A program made the translations under genes and the position numbers. A DNA stretch of 64,000 nt from Bacillota bacterium (lineage in GTDB: Bacteria; Bacillota; Clostridia; Lachnospirales; Lachnospiraceae), in NCBI GenBank assembly GCA_023411215.1, contig JAEYOY010000002.1, positions 86,543-150,542 on the forward strand, in the 5' to 3' direction. Numbering within the stretch: position 1 is the first letter of the stretch; each line of letters starts with the position of its first letter. Positions 43,902 to 52,351 of the stretch are shown here, in pieces. The notes below the pieces were generated by a model, which made no database searches, was not told the origin of the DNA, and saw only the letters and a program-made list of their open reading frames with translations.

Positions 43902-44037
43902 TATTATTTCTCTCCTTGTATACTGTCGCAGTTTATAAAACATACTCTTCTAATTATTTAATCGTATCCCCAATATAATAAGTTGTTATTCCTACTATGT
44001 CAATGGAATTTATAGTACTCAATAAAAATACATAAAA

Positions 44038-44082
44038 AAGCTGCCTACGCAGACTCCTTTAAGAGCTCTTGCGAGACAGCTT
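44038..44082 (-). terminator. Terminator of the rubredoxin gene
   Basis: AAGCTGTCTCGCA and TGCGTAGGCAGCTT form an imperfect stem, followed by TTTTTAT on the minus strand. Confidence 0.8.
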
Positions 44083-44094
44083 TGTGTATTATTC

Positions 44095-44253
44095 TTATAC
44101 CTCTTCAAACCCATCCTTGCCTACACCACATACCGGACATACCCAATCCTCCGGGATATCTTCAAACTTAGTTCCGGGAGCAATGCCACCATCCGGATCT
44201 CCTAATGCTTCATCATAAATGTAGCCACAAGCTGTGCATTCGTACTTTTTCAT
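44095..44253 (-). CDS. Rubredoxin
   Basis: This 52-residue one-iron electron carrier coordinates iron through four Cys in two knuckles, CTACGYIYD and CPVCGVGKDGF, and contains the conserved DPDGGIAPGTKFEDIPEDWVCP stretch in between. The ATG at 44253 has GGAGG seven bases upstream; the 12-residue upstream extension lacks family similarity. In anaerobes it passes electrons to rubrerythrins and other oxidative-stress reductases; a ferritin-like protein is encoded at 18571. It is divergent to the ferredoxin gene. Confidence 0.97.
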   Translation of the reverse strand: MKKYECTACGYIYDEALGDPDGGIAPGTKFEDIPEDWVCPVCGVGKDGFEEV

Positions 44254-44398
44254 ATTATAACCTCCATTTCTAATAAGTAGTTTTAACATGTCACTGCAAT
44301 AATATGTATATTCTTACGATCGAATTCGTAAGCTAGGCACATAATGTATCATAACATAAATTAATTGAAATCTCAAGATTAAAAATAAAAATCAACTA

Positions 44399-44426
44399 TT
44401 ACAAATACCATTTTCTATGTTATAAT
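44399..44426 (+). promoter_or_regulatory. Promoter of the ferredoxin-ferritin unit
   Basis: TTACAA (44399-44404) and TATAAT (44421-44426) are separated by 16 bases, about 70 bases before the ferredoxin start. Confidence 0.55.
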
Positions 44427-44498
44427 AATATAGTCAACTTAATTATTATGTAAAAGAACAGGCTATTAACAAACTATTATTTTGAATGGAGGTATTTT

Positions 44499-44690
44499 AT
44501 GAAAGCATTTATAGAACGTAATGGATGTATTGGATGCGGTCTTTGCTCCGATACCTGCCCGGAAGTGTTTCGAATGGATGCCGAAGGACTTGCCGAGGTA
44601 TATACCTCTCCTATCCCTGCCGATGCTGAGGCCTCTGCAAAGGAAGCAGAAGAAAGCTGCCCGGTATCCGTAATTATGATCGAAGCATAA
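44499..44690 (+). CDS. Ferredoxin, single [4Fe-4S] type
   Basis: This 63-residue electron carrier has a CIGCGLCSDTCPEVF cluster motif (C-x2-C-x2-[GS]-x3-C-P) and the distal Cys in EESCPVSVI, making one [4Fe-4S] centre. The second Cys set of two-cluster ferredoxins is missing. GGAGG precedes the ATG. It lies 32 bases before the ferritin gene and probably shares its message, which would couple electron supply to iron storage. The partner is unproven. Confidence 0.95.
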   Translation: MKAFIERNGCIGCGLCSDTCPEVFRMDAEGLAEVYTSPIPADAEASAKEAEESCPVSVIMIEA

Positions 44691-44722
44691 AGTACTTACA
44701 CACAAGAAAGGAAGAAATTAAT

Positions 44723-45238
44723 ATGCTGAATAAGGAAGTAGCTCAATTACTAAATGAACAAATTACAAAAGAATTTTATTCCGCCTATCTTTATATGGAC
44801 ATGGCAAATTATTATGCAGACAACAGTCTTAACGGCTATGAGAACTGGTTTTTTGTACAAATGCAGGAGGAAAGAGACCATGCTCTCTTATTCCGTCAGT
44901 ATCTATTAAACAATGGTGAGGTTGTTAAGCTTGCCGTGATTGATGCTCCCGATAAGACCTATGAGAATTTCCGCGATCCCCTGGTTATGTCTTATGAGCA
45001 TGAACAGACGGTAACTGCATCCATCAACAATATTTACGAAGCAGCATATCGTAATAAGGATTTCCGTACTATGCAATTTCTCGATTGGTTCATCAAGGAA
45101 CAGGGTGAGGAAGAGAAGAACGCGGATGATAACATTAAGAAATATGATCTATTTGGCAGTGATCCCAAGGGCTTATATATGCTGGACAATGAGATGAAGA
45201 CACGTATGTATGCCGCACCATCATTAGTTTTAGATTAG
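44723..45238 (+). CDS. ftnA: Ferritin (non-haem iron storage)
   Basis: This 171-residue 24-mer-forming ferritin oxidises and stores iron. The ferroxidase ligands are visible as Glu in LNEQITKEFYSAYLYMD, E..H in QMQEERDHALLF and Glu/Gln in FLDWFIKEQGEEEKNADD. The helices and loop lengths match bacterial FtnA. GAAAGGAAG precedes the ATG. It ends before the terminator at 45271-45299. There is no haem-binding Met of bacterioferritin at the usual place, as far as I can judge. Confidence 0.96.
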   Translation: MLNKEVAQLLNEQITKEFYSAYLYMDMANYYADNSLNGYENWFFVQMQEERDHALLFRQYLLNNGEVVKLAVIDAPDKTYENFRDPLVMSYEHEQTVTASINNIYEAAYRNKDFRTMQFLDWFIKEQGEEEKNADDNIKKYDLFGSDPKGLYMLDNEMKTRMYAAPSLVLD

Positions 45239-45270
45239 TCGTCAACTCATTTTGTTTATTATTCAAGACG

Positions 45271-45299
45271 AAAGAAGCTGTCAATTTGACAGCTTCTTT
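45271..45299 (+). terminator. Terminator of the ferritin gene
   Basis: The perfect 12-bp stem AAAGAAGCTGTC / GACAGCTTCTTT has a five-base loop and is followed by CTT. Confidence 0.85.
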
Positions 45300-45302
45300 C
45301 TT

Positions 45303-45452
45303 ATCGTATAGGAAATTGCGTCCTATACGATAAAAACGCTCCGCTAAGGATGCGCACTTCGCGGATAGGAAGTAGTTGCTTCGCAACCCGCTCAGGCGCG
45401 AAAGTGTCAGCATGCTGACACTTTGTTCTATTCATGACAATAGAAAGTTTGC
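45303..45452. repeat. Dense cluster of small hairpins between ferritin and xylA
   Basis: In order: ATCGTATAGGA/TCCTATACGAT (45303-45331), GTTGC/GCAAC (45375-45387), a perfect palindrome AAAGTGTCAGCATGCTGACACTTT, described by its 12-base half, at 45401-45424, and a half copy of the CATGACAATAGAAAG motif (from about 45434). It is the 3' region of both convergent genes. Confidence 0.65.
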
Positions 45453-45513
45453 GAAGCATACATTCCATCGTTTCAGATATCAATCACCGCTTAAAAAGTC
45501 TATCAATATCCTA

Positions 45514-46830
45514 TTATTTTGTCTCTAGGATATATTGGTTCAGGATATTCTCTAACATTTCCTGTCTACCGGACTTGTTCGGGGTAGTGCCATTCTTCAT
45601 AGCATATGCCTCTAACTCCTTGAAGCCAACTTTACCTTCCACAATATCCTTACCAATGCCATCCTTATAGCTTGCATAACGATCTGCCTTGAAGTTCTCG
45701 AATACACCATCTTCAATCAGCTTAGCAGCAACCTTTAAGCCCTTTGCAAATGCATCCATACCTGCGATGTAAGCATAGAATAAATCATCATCCTCGAAGG
45801 AAGCACGACGAACCTTGGAGTCGAAGTTCAAGCCACCCTTATTTAAACCACCATTTAATATGATTTCATACATTGCTAAGGTTGTATCATAGAGGCTGGT
45901 AGGGAATTGATCGGTATCCCATCCTAACATCGGATCACCGGTGTTTGCATCCACGCTACCAAGAACACCATTAATTCTGGACATGTTGAGTTCATGCTGG
46001 AAGGTGTGTTGTGCTAAGGTTGCATGGTTTGCTTCAATGTTCATCTTGAAGTAATCCTGTAAGTTGTACTTTCTTAAAAAAGCAAGTACGGTAGCAGCAT
46101 CGAAATCATACTGATGCTTTGTAGGCTCCTTCGGCTTGGGTTCAATTAAGAACTGACCGGTAAATCCGATCTCCTTTGCGTAGTCAACTGCCATTTGAAG
46201 CAATCTTGCAAGGTTATCTAACTCTAATCCGGTATCTGTGTTTAATAAAGTCTCATAGCCTTCACGTCCGCCCCAGAATACATAGTTAACACCACCTAAT
46301 TCCTTGGTGATTTCCATTGCCTTTTTAATCTGAGCTGCAGCATAAGCGAATACAGTTGCATTACAAGAGGTGCCTGCACCATGAACGAACTTATCATCAC
46401 CAAATGCATTGGTTGTACCCCATAAACACTTGATTCCGGTACGAGCCATCTCTTCTTTGATAACAGCAACGATTTCATCTAATCTTCTATTGGTCTCTTC
46501 CAGAGTATCTGCTCTGGGAGCGATATCCTGATCGTGGAAGCAGAAGAAAGGAATCTGCATCTTCTCCATGAATTCGAATGCTGCATGTACTCTTTCCTTA
46601 GCCTTCTTCATCGCATCCTCAGTGCTATCCCAGTCACGGTGCATGGAAGCTCCACCAAAAGGATCATTACCCATATAGGTTAAGGTATGCCAATAAGACA
46701 TAGCGAAGCGGAGTTGCTCCTTCATTGTCTTGCCCATTACTACTTCATCAGGATTGTAGTACTTGAATGCAAGCTGATTTTTGCTTTGAGGGCCTTCATA
46801 TTGGATCTTGCCAACTTTAAAATAAGACAT
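45514..46830 (-). CDS. xylA: Xylose isomerase
   Basis: This 438-residue class II xylose isomerase converts D-xylose to D-xylulose. The catalytic His is in FFCFHDQDIAP; metal-site and substrate segments are VFWGGREGYETL, IEPKPKEPTKHQYDFD, MNIEANHATLAQHTF and DANTGDPMLGWDTDQFPTS. The length is that of the long (class II) form found in Clostridia and Bacteroides. AAAGGAGG is upstream of the ATG. The gene stands alone; no xylulokinase or XylR is next to it. Its promoter has an inverted repeat over the -35 box, so sugar-responsive repression is likely. Confidence 0.98.
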   Translation of the reverse strand: MSYFKVGKIQYEGPQSKNQLAFKYYNPDEVVMGKTMKEQLRFAMSYWHTLTYMGNDPFGGASMHRDWDSTEDAMKKAKERVHAAFEFMEKMQIPFFCFHDQDIAPRADTLEETNRRLDEIVAVIKEEMARTGIKCLWGTTNAFGDDKFVHGAGTSCNATVFAYAAAQIKKAMEITKELGGVNYVFWGGREGYETLLNTDTGLELDNLARLLQMAVDYAKEIGFTGQFLIEPKPKEPTKHQYDFDAATVLAFLRKYNLQDYFKMNIEANHATLAQHTFQHELNMSRINGVLGSVDANTGDPMLGWDTDQFPTSLYDTTLAMYEIILNGGLNKGGLNFDSKVRRASFEDDDLFYAYIAGMDAFAKGLKVAAKLIEDGVFENFKADRYASYKDGIGKDIVEGKVGFKELEAYAMKNGTTPNKSGRQEMLENILNQYILETK

Positions 46831-46930
46831 TTAAATATCCTCCTTTATAATTATGTATCTCTTTCTTATAATGTTTTTAGTAGAAAATCATATTCTTTCC
46901 TACAATTACAGGAACTTGATTCCTATACTT

Positions 46931-46975
46931 ATTATAAATCCTTATTTAAAAATTTACAACAACAATTTGTAAATT
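46931..46975 (-). promoter_or_regulatory. xylA promoter with inverted-repeat operator
   Basis: On the minus strand TTGTAA (46954-46959) and TATAAT (46931-46936) are 17 bases apart. AATTTACAA, seven bases, TTGTAAATT (46951-46975) is a perfect 9-bp inverted repeat covering the -35 box. The rest of 46976-47189 shows no other signal. Confidence 0.65.
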
Positions 46976-47189
46976 AATTAAACTAACTTAATATCCTTCT
47001 ATTTTATCTTTAACATCTTTAACTATCTTTGCATTTATTTATAAATTGCTTAATGAAAACTCAAGCTGCTTTAGGAATTGCGTAAACCGAGAACACTCCC
47101 GTTTGTCTATGTTTATCACTCTAAAATTATACAGAAAATCAGGTGAACTCCTAATCTTCCAAAAAATACAAAAAATTTATGAATATATA

Positions 47190-47250
47190 TTGACAATAGT
47201 GTGTGTCATACACTATAATGTATTCAACAGTACACTATGACACACATTAT
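47190..47250 (+). promoter_or_regulatory. padR promoter with two operator boxes
   Basis: TTGACA (47190-47195) and TATAAT (47214-47219), 18 apart, match both consensus hexamers exactly. The spacer is the inverted repeat ATAGTGT-N7-ACACTAT. A second copy of the GTATGACACACA-like half lies at about 47230-47250, just before the gene. This is typical of an autoregulated PadR gene. Confidence 0.7.
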
Positions 47251-47269
47251 TATAGATTAGGAGGTTATC

Positions 47270-47620
47270 ATGTCAAAGAAGGAGGAAGTGTTATCCGGTC
47301 TTCTGCTAGAGCTTAGGCGCGGAACGATTGTACTCAGCGTATTATGCCAACTTTCCGCACCTACCTATGGTTATTCATTAGTACAAGACTTTAATGATAA
47401 CAATGTACCGATCGAAGCAAATACCCTATATCCTTTACTTAGGAGACTCGAGAAGCAAGGACTGCTAAAAAGTGAATGGGAGACTTCGGGAACAAAACCA
47501 AGAAAGTATTATATGCTGACAGACCTAGGTACAGAGGTATATCAGGAATTGAAGGAATACTGGAATAATATGGTAGATAATATGAATCGATTGATGAAGG
47601 AGGATAAGAGCAATGGATAA
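47270..47620 (+). CDS. PadR-family transcriptional regulator
   Basis: This 116-residue winged-helix regulator of the short PadR-s2 type has LRRGTIVLSVLCQLSAPTYGYSLVQDF, the recognition part IEANTLYPLLRRLEKQGLLKSEWE, the wing TKPRKYYMLTDLG and a C-terminal dimerisation helix. AGGAGG precedes the ATG. It overlaps the downstream HAAS-type gene by eight bases, which is the common arrangement in which PadR represses its own operon in response to cell-envelope or drug signals. The effector is unknown. Confidence 0.95.
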   Translation: MSKKEEVLSGLLLELRRGTIVLSVLCQLSAPTYGYSLVQDFNDNNVPIEANTLYPLLRRLEKQGLLKSEWETSGTKPRKYYMLTDLGTEVYQELKEYWNNMVDNMNRLMKEDKSNG

Positions 47621-48680
47621 TAAGCAATATGATTATGTAGAAGATATGATAAACCGTTATATCTATCAAGTAACGAAACATATGAATCCAATGAATAAAA
47701 ATGATATTGTTAACGAATTACGAACCTTAATTTATGATATGTTAGAGTCAAGAACCCATGGCAATAATGCCACTAAAGAGGATATTCTTGCAGTATTGAA
47801 GGAACTCGGTAATCCTACAGAGCTTGCTGAGAAATATCGTGATACCTCCAGGTATCTTATCAGCCCTGAGATCTTTCCGCTATACCTTTTTATATTGAAG
47901 ATTGTGATTGGTGCTACTCTTTTAGGTATGTGTATCGCCTCCGCACTAGAGCTGATTACTTCCTATCCACATATCTGGTATAGTTATATCGGTAATTGGA
48001 TCGGTGAGATGATCGGAAGCGTAGGTATGGCTTTTGCTTCCATTACTATATTATTCGCAGTTTTAGAATGGAAGGGTGTCAATTTGAAGGAGTTAATACC
48101 CAACTGGGAGGCAGAGGAGCTTCCTCCCGTACCTGTAAAAGAAGCCAGCATATCAATCGGAGAGCCGATTGCCGGTATTATCTTCACAATTATAGGTATG
48201 GTTATATTTATTTCTGCTCCGCAACTGCTCGGTGCATATTTTTATGAAGGCGGTGGATTTAAAGCAATTCCGATTTTTAACATGGATACCTTCCGAGTTG
48301 TTCTTCCTCTCTTTCTAATTACTATGGGGCTGGGACTTCTCATGGACATCTGGGAACTGATTGACCGAAGATATTCCATTCCTCATGCAATTTTCGTTTT
48401 CATTATTAATACGATAAGCACAATCTTGGTAGTCATTATCTTTACCAGATTCGAGATCTGGAACTCAAGCTTCGCCATCCGGGTAAATGAAGCCTTCCAC
48501 CTTAACTTTAACTTCTCTGCTCTCTCCGCTTGGGAGCTGATCACCGAAAATTTTGTGATTTTCCTCGTGGTTATCTATCTACTTGAGACAATAGCAATTA
48601 TAATAAAAACAATAAAATATAATAATCAGTTTGATTTTAAAAACTTTTTTAAAAAAATGGAACAGAAATCCAAGAATTAA
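47613..48680 (+). CDS. HAAS-type (DUF1700-like) membrane protein
   Basis: This 355-residue protein has an N-terminal cytoplasmic HAAS domain (about 1-85: YVEDMINRYIYQVTKHMNPMNKNDIVNELRTLIYDMLE, then EDILAVLKELGNPTELAEKYR). It is followed by about six transmembrane helices in pairs. HAAS domains accompany PadR regulators and are thought to sense or interact with partners at the membrane. GGAGG lies nine bases before the ATG, inside the padR reading frame. The biochemical activity is not known. Confidence 0.9.
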   Translation: MDNKQYDYVEDMINRYIYQVTKHMNPMNKNDIVNELRTLIYDMLESRTHGNNATKEDILAVLKELGNPTELAEKYRDTSRYLISPEIFPLYLFILKIVIGATLLGMCIASALELITSYPHIWYSYIGNWIGEMIGSVGMAFASITILFAVLEWKGVNLKELIPNWEAEELPPVPVKEASISIGEPIAGIIFTIIGMVIFISAPQLLGAYFYEGGGFKAIPIFNMDTFRVVLPLFLITMGLGLLMDIWELIDRRYSIPHAIFVFIINTISTILVVIIFTRFEIWNSSFAIRVNEAFHLNFNFSALSAWELITENFVIFLVVIYLLETIAIIIKTIKYNNQFDFKNFFKKMEQKSKN

Positions 48681-48682
48681 AC

Positions 48683-48777
48683 GATAGAAAGCACGCTTTC
48701 GTTAACTTTCTGTTGTCATGAAAACAAGAGCTGCTGCAAAACCAAAGGTATCATGCCTACGGTTTTGTAGCAGCTCT
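48683..48777 (+). terminator. Double-hairpin 3' module after the HAAS gene
   Basis: The small hairpin (GATAGAAAGC...CTTTCTGTTGTCATGAA) is followed by a strong 17-bp stem AGAGCTGCTGCAAAACC with its complement (48727-48777). It has the same order as at 16309 and 29196. Confidence 0.75.
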
Positions 48778-48882
48778 ATTCATCAAGTTTTCGAATCGCA
48801 TACGGCTTAGAAGCCATTTACATAAAGAGGATTGCTGTACAAAAACCCTTATTGATACTGGTCTATTCAGTTTGAATTATGA

Positions 48883-50049
48883 TTATGGTTCAAGCAATTT
48901 CCGTACATTCAAAAGACCCCACCCTTGTTTTTCCCAATGCTGACCAAGATTTGTCGCGCAACTGCGCAGCTTAAGCTTCACCTCTCGATTGGACAATTCC
49001 GGATGTGCCCCAAGCAATAACGCTATCGCACCTGCCACTACGGGCGTTGCCATAGAGGTTCCGCTTTTTATAGTGTACATCATGGGTACATCCGAGTAGG
49101 AATATCTGGGCTCTCCATTCTTGGACCTAGTCGGATACCGGCTTATATTACAGGAAATGATATTGGAACCTGGTGCCACGATGTCTGGCTTCTTGATGCA
49201 GAAGGGCGTCGGCCCTCGTCCGGAATAATCCTTGCTACGCCCACTTCCATAGACCTCAACTGCAACATTATCATCGGAGGAACCTACTGTTATCACCTTT
49301 CTGCTGATTCCGGGTGTCGAGATAGACATAGGACCGGGTCCATTGTTGCCTGCGGCTACTACTACGACAATACCGCTATCCCATACCGCATTCACCCCCT
49401 GTACCAGAAGCGAATTCTCATCCAGACTATCCTTAGCGGCTGTACCTACGGATATATTAACAATTCGAATATTATAACGTTTACGATTATTAATAATCCA
49501 TTGAAGCCCTGCTAACACATCAGAGATATTCCCGTCTCCTCTCTTATCTAATACCTTTACTCCTATAAAGCTACACTCCGGAGCAATTCCTTGATATTTT
49601 CCTTTGGAAGAAAAACCATTTCCACCGATGATGCCTGCTACATGGGTACCGTGACCATTATCGTCATAAGGCTCATGCTTATGGTTGATGAAATCCGCAA
49701 AGGCTGTTACCCGATTACCACCCTCAACAAAATCTTTATGTAAGGCAATTCCTGTATCGACAACTGCGACTCCCACTCCCCGGCCAAAATATCCGTTCTC
49801 ATGGGCCCAGCCACATTCAATTATGTCGTTGACTCGGTTCATCTGAGCCGTGATTTGGGTATCCAACTCATAGCTAATCGTTCCCTCCATCGACTTAATA
49901 TAGTCTAACCGATCTTCCTCAACCTCTACGACACAGGCACTTATCATCGGCAGTCTATATTTGACAGAACCCAACTTCTCTATAGACTGCAGGCGCTTTT
50001 CATAATCTGCAGTATACACTATGATTTGGATTTTATGCTTATTGACCAT
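48883..50049 (-). CDS. Intracellular subtilisin-like serine protease (S8 family)
   Basis: This 388-residue protease has no signal peptide and a short N-terminal prodomain-like part (about 1-75). The catalytic triad is Asp98 in VAVVDTGI, His133 in NGHGTHVAG and Ser330 in SGTSMATPVVAG; the oxyanion Asn233 is in AAGNNG. The catalytic chain is complete and ends in a short tail. It resembles Clostridia CspA/CspC-type or intracellular AprX-like proteases; all triad residues are present, so it is active rather than a pseudoprotease. GGAG precedes the ATG. It stands alone. Confidence 0.94.
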   Translation of the reverse strand: MVNKHKIQIIVYTADYEKRLQSIEKLGSVKYRLPMISACVVEVEEDRLDYIKSMEGTISYELDTQITAQMNRVNDIIECGWAHENGYFGRGVGVAVVDTGIALHKDFVEGGNRVTAFADFINHKHEPYDDNGHGTHVAGIIGGNGFSSKGKYQGIAPECSFIGVKVLDKRGDGNISDVLAGLQWIINNRKRYNIRIVNISVGTAAKDSLDENSLLVQGVNAVWDSGIVVVVAAGNNGPGPMSISTPGISRKVITVGSSDDNVAVEVYGSGRSKDYSGRGPTPFCIKKPDIVAPGSNIISCNISRYPTRSKNGEPRYSYSDVPMMYTIKSGTSMATPVVAGAIALLLGAHPELSNREVKLKLRSCATNLGQHWEKQGWGLLNVRKLLEP

Positions 50050-50197
50050 TCAATCGCTCCATCGTTTTTGTATTATCCTATTCCGCGGGCTTAGTCAATA
50101 TACGCACTATTGAAATATATGACACTTTATAAAATCAGAAAGGTTTTATTAGTCACGATATAACAGTAGCCTGATATCATGATAGTCTGGCTCAGAT

Positions 50198-50380
50198 AAA
50201 GAACTTGGGTTTTCTAACAAAGGACAACCAATGCAAAACAAGGATGAAAGATACGAATTCCTCACCTGCACATGCATATGAAATATCTAAGTTCATCGTT
50301 ACAATGTCCCGATTCGTCAAACATCGTATTTTCATCCTTAAGCCTTGTCTGTACTATATAAGAAAACCTTAAAGTTCTTT
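50198..50380. repeat. Imperfect long palindrome (element D), possible degenerate relative of A-C
   Basis: Outer arms AAAGAACTTGGGTTTTCT and AGAAAACCTTAAAGTTCTTT; inner arms ACAAGGATGAAA with TTTCATCC...CCTTGT. The right side has CGTCAAACATCGTATTTTC, close to CGTCAAACAGTGTATTA of A-C; the left has CCTCACCTGCACA. Otherwise the core differs. It is the main feature of 50050-50555. Confidence 0.55.
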
Positions 50381-50555
50381 TTATTCGCCATCCTATCACA
50401 ATATCCGGCTGTCCTTACATCTGTCCTTATTAATATCTGATTATTTATTAATTCGCTACTATCACGACAATAATCCAATTGTATTTAGTATATAACACCA
50501 AGCTATAAGAAAATAGGATAATACTTATTTCATTTCAGGCCCATGTTAGAATGGC

Positions 50556-51467
50556 TCAGTGAAGTGCTTTGTTGTATAGCTTTCGGTATTCCGAGGGGGT
50601 GTGGTTCAGCTTCTTTTTGAACACTTTACTGAAGTAACTGATATCACTGAAGCCGGTACGTTCGCAAATCTCCTCCACAGATAATTCGGTATCACGAAGC
50701 AGGGTTGAGGCCATGGTCAGACGAAGCTGTATCAGATACTGATTAACTGATTGGCCGGTATACTTCTTAAAGTCATTCAGAAGTGAGGTCCGGTTAGTAT
50801 GGAATTCTTCTGCCAGTCGTTCTACCGTGATTTTCTGACTATAGCTGGATTGCAAATAATAGATCACATCTACCGCAAGTCTGGAATATGAATCATAATG
50901 GAGAAGATCACTGATTTCCTCCTCTTCCTCCTGCCTTGCCAGACAAAATAAAATCTCGAACAGATAGGATCTACTCCTGCAAGGCCAGCAATTGGAATCT
51001 TGTTTTATAAGGAGATCATTCAACAAGGTCAGCTTATGTTCGATTAATGCCGAATCAATCGTATGTAATGACAGTATCTTAAGTGTTGGAGCTGCACCCG
51101 GTAGAAACTGCAACATGTAATAGAGATCCTGCTGTTCCGTTATAGAAAGCTTCCTCAACGGATCATTTATCATATCAACGGAAAAGGATGAGTTTATTAC
51201 CTGAGGTTGGAACCATAATATCCTGACTACTGCCTCATTGATATGAAAGAAGCTAATCTCGTCCTTCTCATTCATACAAATGGTACTTGCTCCGGTTAGT
51301 ATAAATTCTCTCCCATTCATCGCAAAATGACTGCTGCCAGATTTTATATAGATAATTTTATAGAAATCTCCTGCCGTTTTGTCCTTCAGTCCGCTCAGAC
51401 CCTCTGTCACTTTTGCAGGAAACAGATAACCAATATAATGTTTAACACCTAGGGTACAATACGACAT
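50556..51467 (-). CDS. AraC-family transcriptional regulator
   Basis: This 303-residue regulator has an N-terminal cupin-like ligand domain (about 1-160) and two C-terminal AraC helix-turn-helix motifs (ITVERLAEEFHTNRTSLLNDFK, and LSVEEICERTGFSDISYFSKVFKKKLNHTPSEYRKLY). AGGTGA precedes the ATG at 51467; a GTG nine bases upstream is a less likely start. It has no receiver domain, so it should answer directly to a small molecule. No adjacent sugar genes identify the inducer. The cupin gene 51958 lies upstream with a hairpin between. Confidence 0.92.
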   Translation of the reverse strand: MSYCTLGVKHYIGYLFPAKVTEGLSGLKDKTAGDFYKIIYIKSGSSHFAMNGREFILTGASTICMNEKDEISFFHINEAVVRILWFQPQVINSSFSVDMINDPLRKLSITEQQDLYYMLQFLPGAAPTLKILSLHTIDSALIEHKLTLLNDLLIKQDSNCWPCRSRSYLFEILFCLARQEEEEEISDLLHYDSYSRLAVDVIYYLQSSYSQKITVERLAEEFHTNRTSLLNDFKKYTGQSVNQYLIQLRLTMASTLLRDTELSVEEICERTGFSDISYFSKVFKKKLNHTPSEYRKLYNKALH

Positions 51468-51791
51468 AAAAATCACCTACAATTCATTCTAATATTTGAC
51501 AATATTATAATGGATTACAGGCGCCTTGTAAATGAAAGATTTATATTTAATTCTTATAGCAGTACTTATTTATACTTATGAATACTCAGAATACGATATA
51601 CATTTCGCGTATTCTCCGGGAGATTCTCATTTGAGACTTCAAGAATGTTCTCTAGCTCTGTTATTGTTCTGCACTTTTGTTCCGGTATCGTATGCATTTA
51701 TCTGTTACGTGTTGGGATAACAATGGCAAGATTATAATTATAGTCTATTTTTTATATTGATCTCTTTTCTTTTCATGGAGCGGCTTATATG

Positions 51792-51835
51792 GAAGAAACA
51801 CAAAAAGAAGAATTATCCTCCTTTTGTGTTTCTTC
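51792..51835 (-). terminator. Hairpin after the cupin gene
   Basis: GAAGAAACACAAAA and TTTTGTGTTTCTTC form a 14-bp stem, about 120 bases past the cupin stop. It lacks a long T-tail, so termination efficiency is uncertain. 51468-51791 holds a short weak frame without ribosome site (see rejected list). Confidence 0.55.
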
Positions 51836-51957
51836 TATTATAGATTATACTTTCTCCCCCACTTATTATGGCTACGATAAAATTTTAACACAGCATTTGA
51901 TTTTATCCTATGTATTTTATGCAATGAAATTTGTACTTTTCCAGCTTCTCTAGTTTT

Positions 51958-52299
51958 TCAAAAGATAACTGTCAATAACATTTTAAACTGTTCCTCGCCA
52001 TATACCGCATGAGATACCTGATTCGGCATAATCAATGTTTCTCCCCTACCAAGAACAAATTCATCCTCACCGACTGTAAATCTTCCAGTACCGTCAAGTA
52101 CCGTGACCATTGCATCTCCATCCGAGGAATGAGCACTAATTTCTTCACCCTTATCAAAGGAAAAAAGCGTCATGCTCACATTCTTATTCTGCACTAAAGT
52201 CTTGCTTACAACCTGTCCCATTTGATAATTAATCTGGTCCTCCAGTTTCAGCACCTTGGATACCTCGATATTCTTTAACTTGCTTAATGATCCTTCCAT
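51958..52299 (-). CDS. Small cupin-domain protein
   Basis: This 113-residue single-domain cupin has the two conserved motifs: motif 1 in FDKGEEISAHSSDGDAMVTVLDGTGRF (metal His/Glu positions partly altered) and motif 2 in GETLIMPNQVSHAVYGEEQFKMLL. Such proteins bind a metal and small ligands, and often act in sugar or amino-acid metabolism or as stress proteins. AAAGGAGG precedes the ATG. It has no operon partner. Function unknown. Confidence 0.9.
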   Translation of the reverse strand: MEGSLSKLKNIEVSKVLKLEDQINYQMGQVVSKTLVQNKNVSMTLFSFDKGEEISAHSSDGDAMVTVLDGTGRFTVGEDEFVLGRGETLIMPNQVSHAVYGEEQFKMLLTVIF

Positions 52300-52351
52300 T
52301 ATAGCCCTCCTTTCGTATTAATCAATATTCATAATTGATAAAATTCCCTAT

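Noticed and set aside
46831..47189. Possible xylR or second gene near xylA
   Set aside because: No frame with a start, ribosome site and protein-like composition; only the promoter and operator signals are visible.
51532..51720. 62-codon plus-strand frame with two hydrophobic parts
   Set aside because: No ribosome site and no recognisable family; it lies in a region dominated by terminators.
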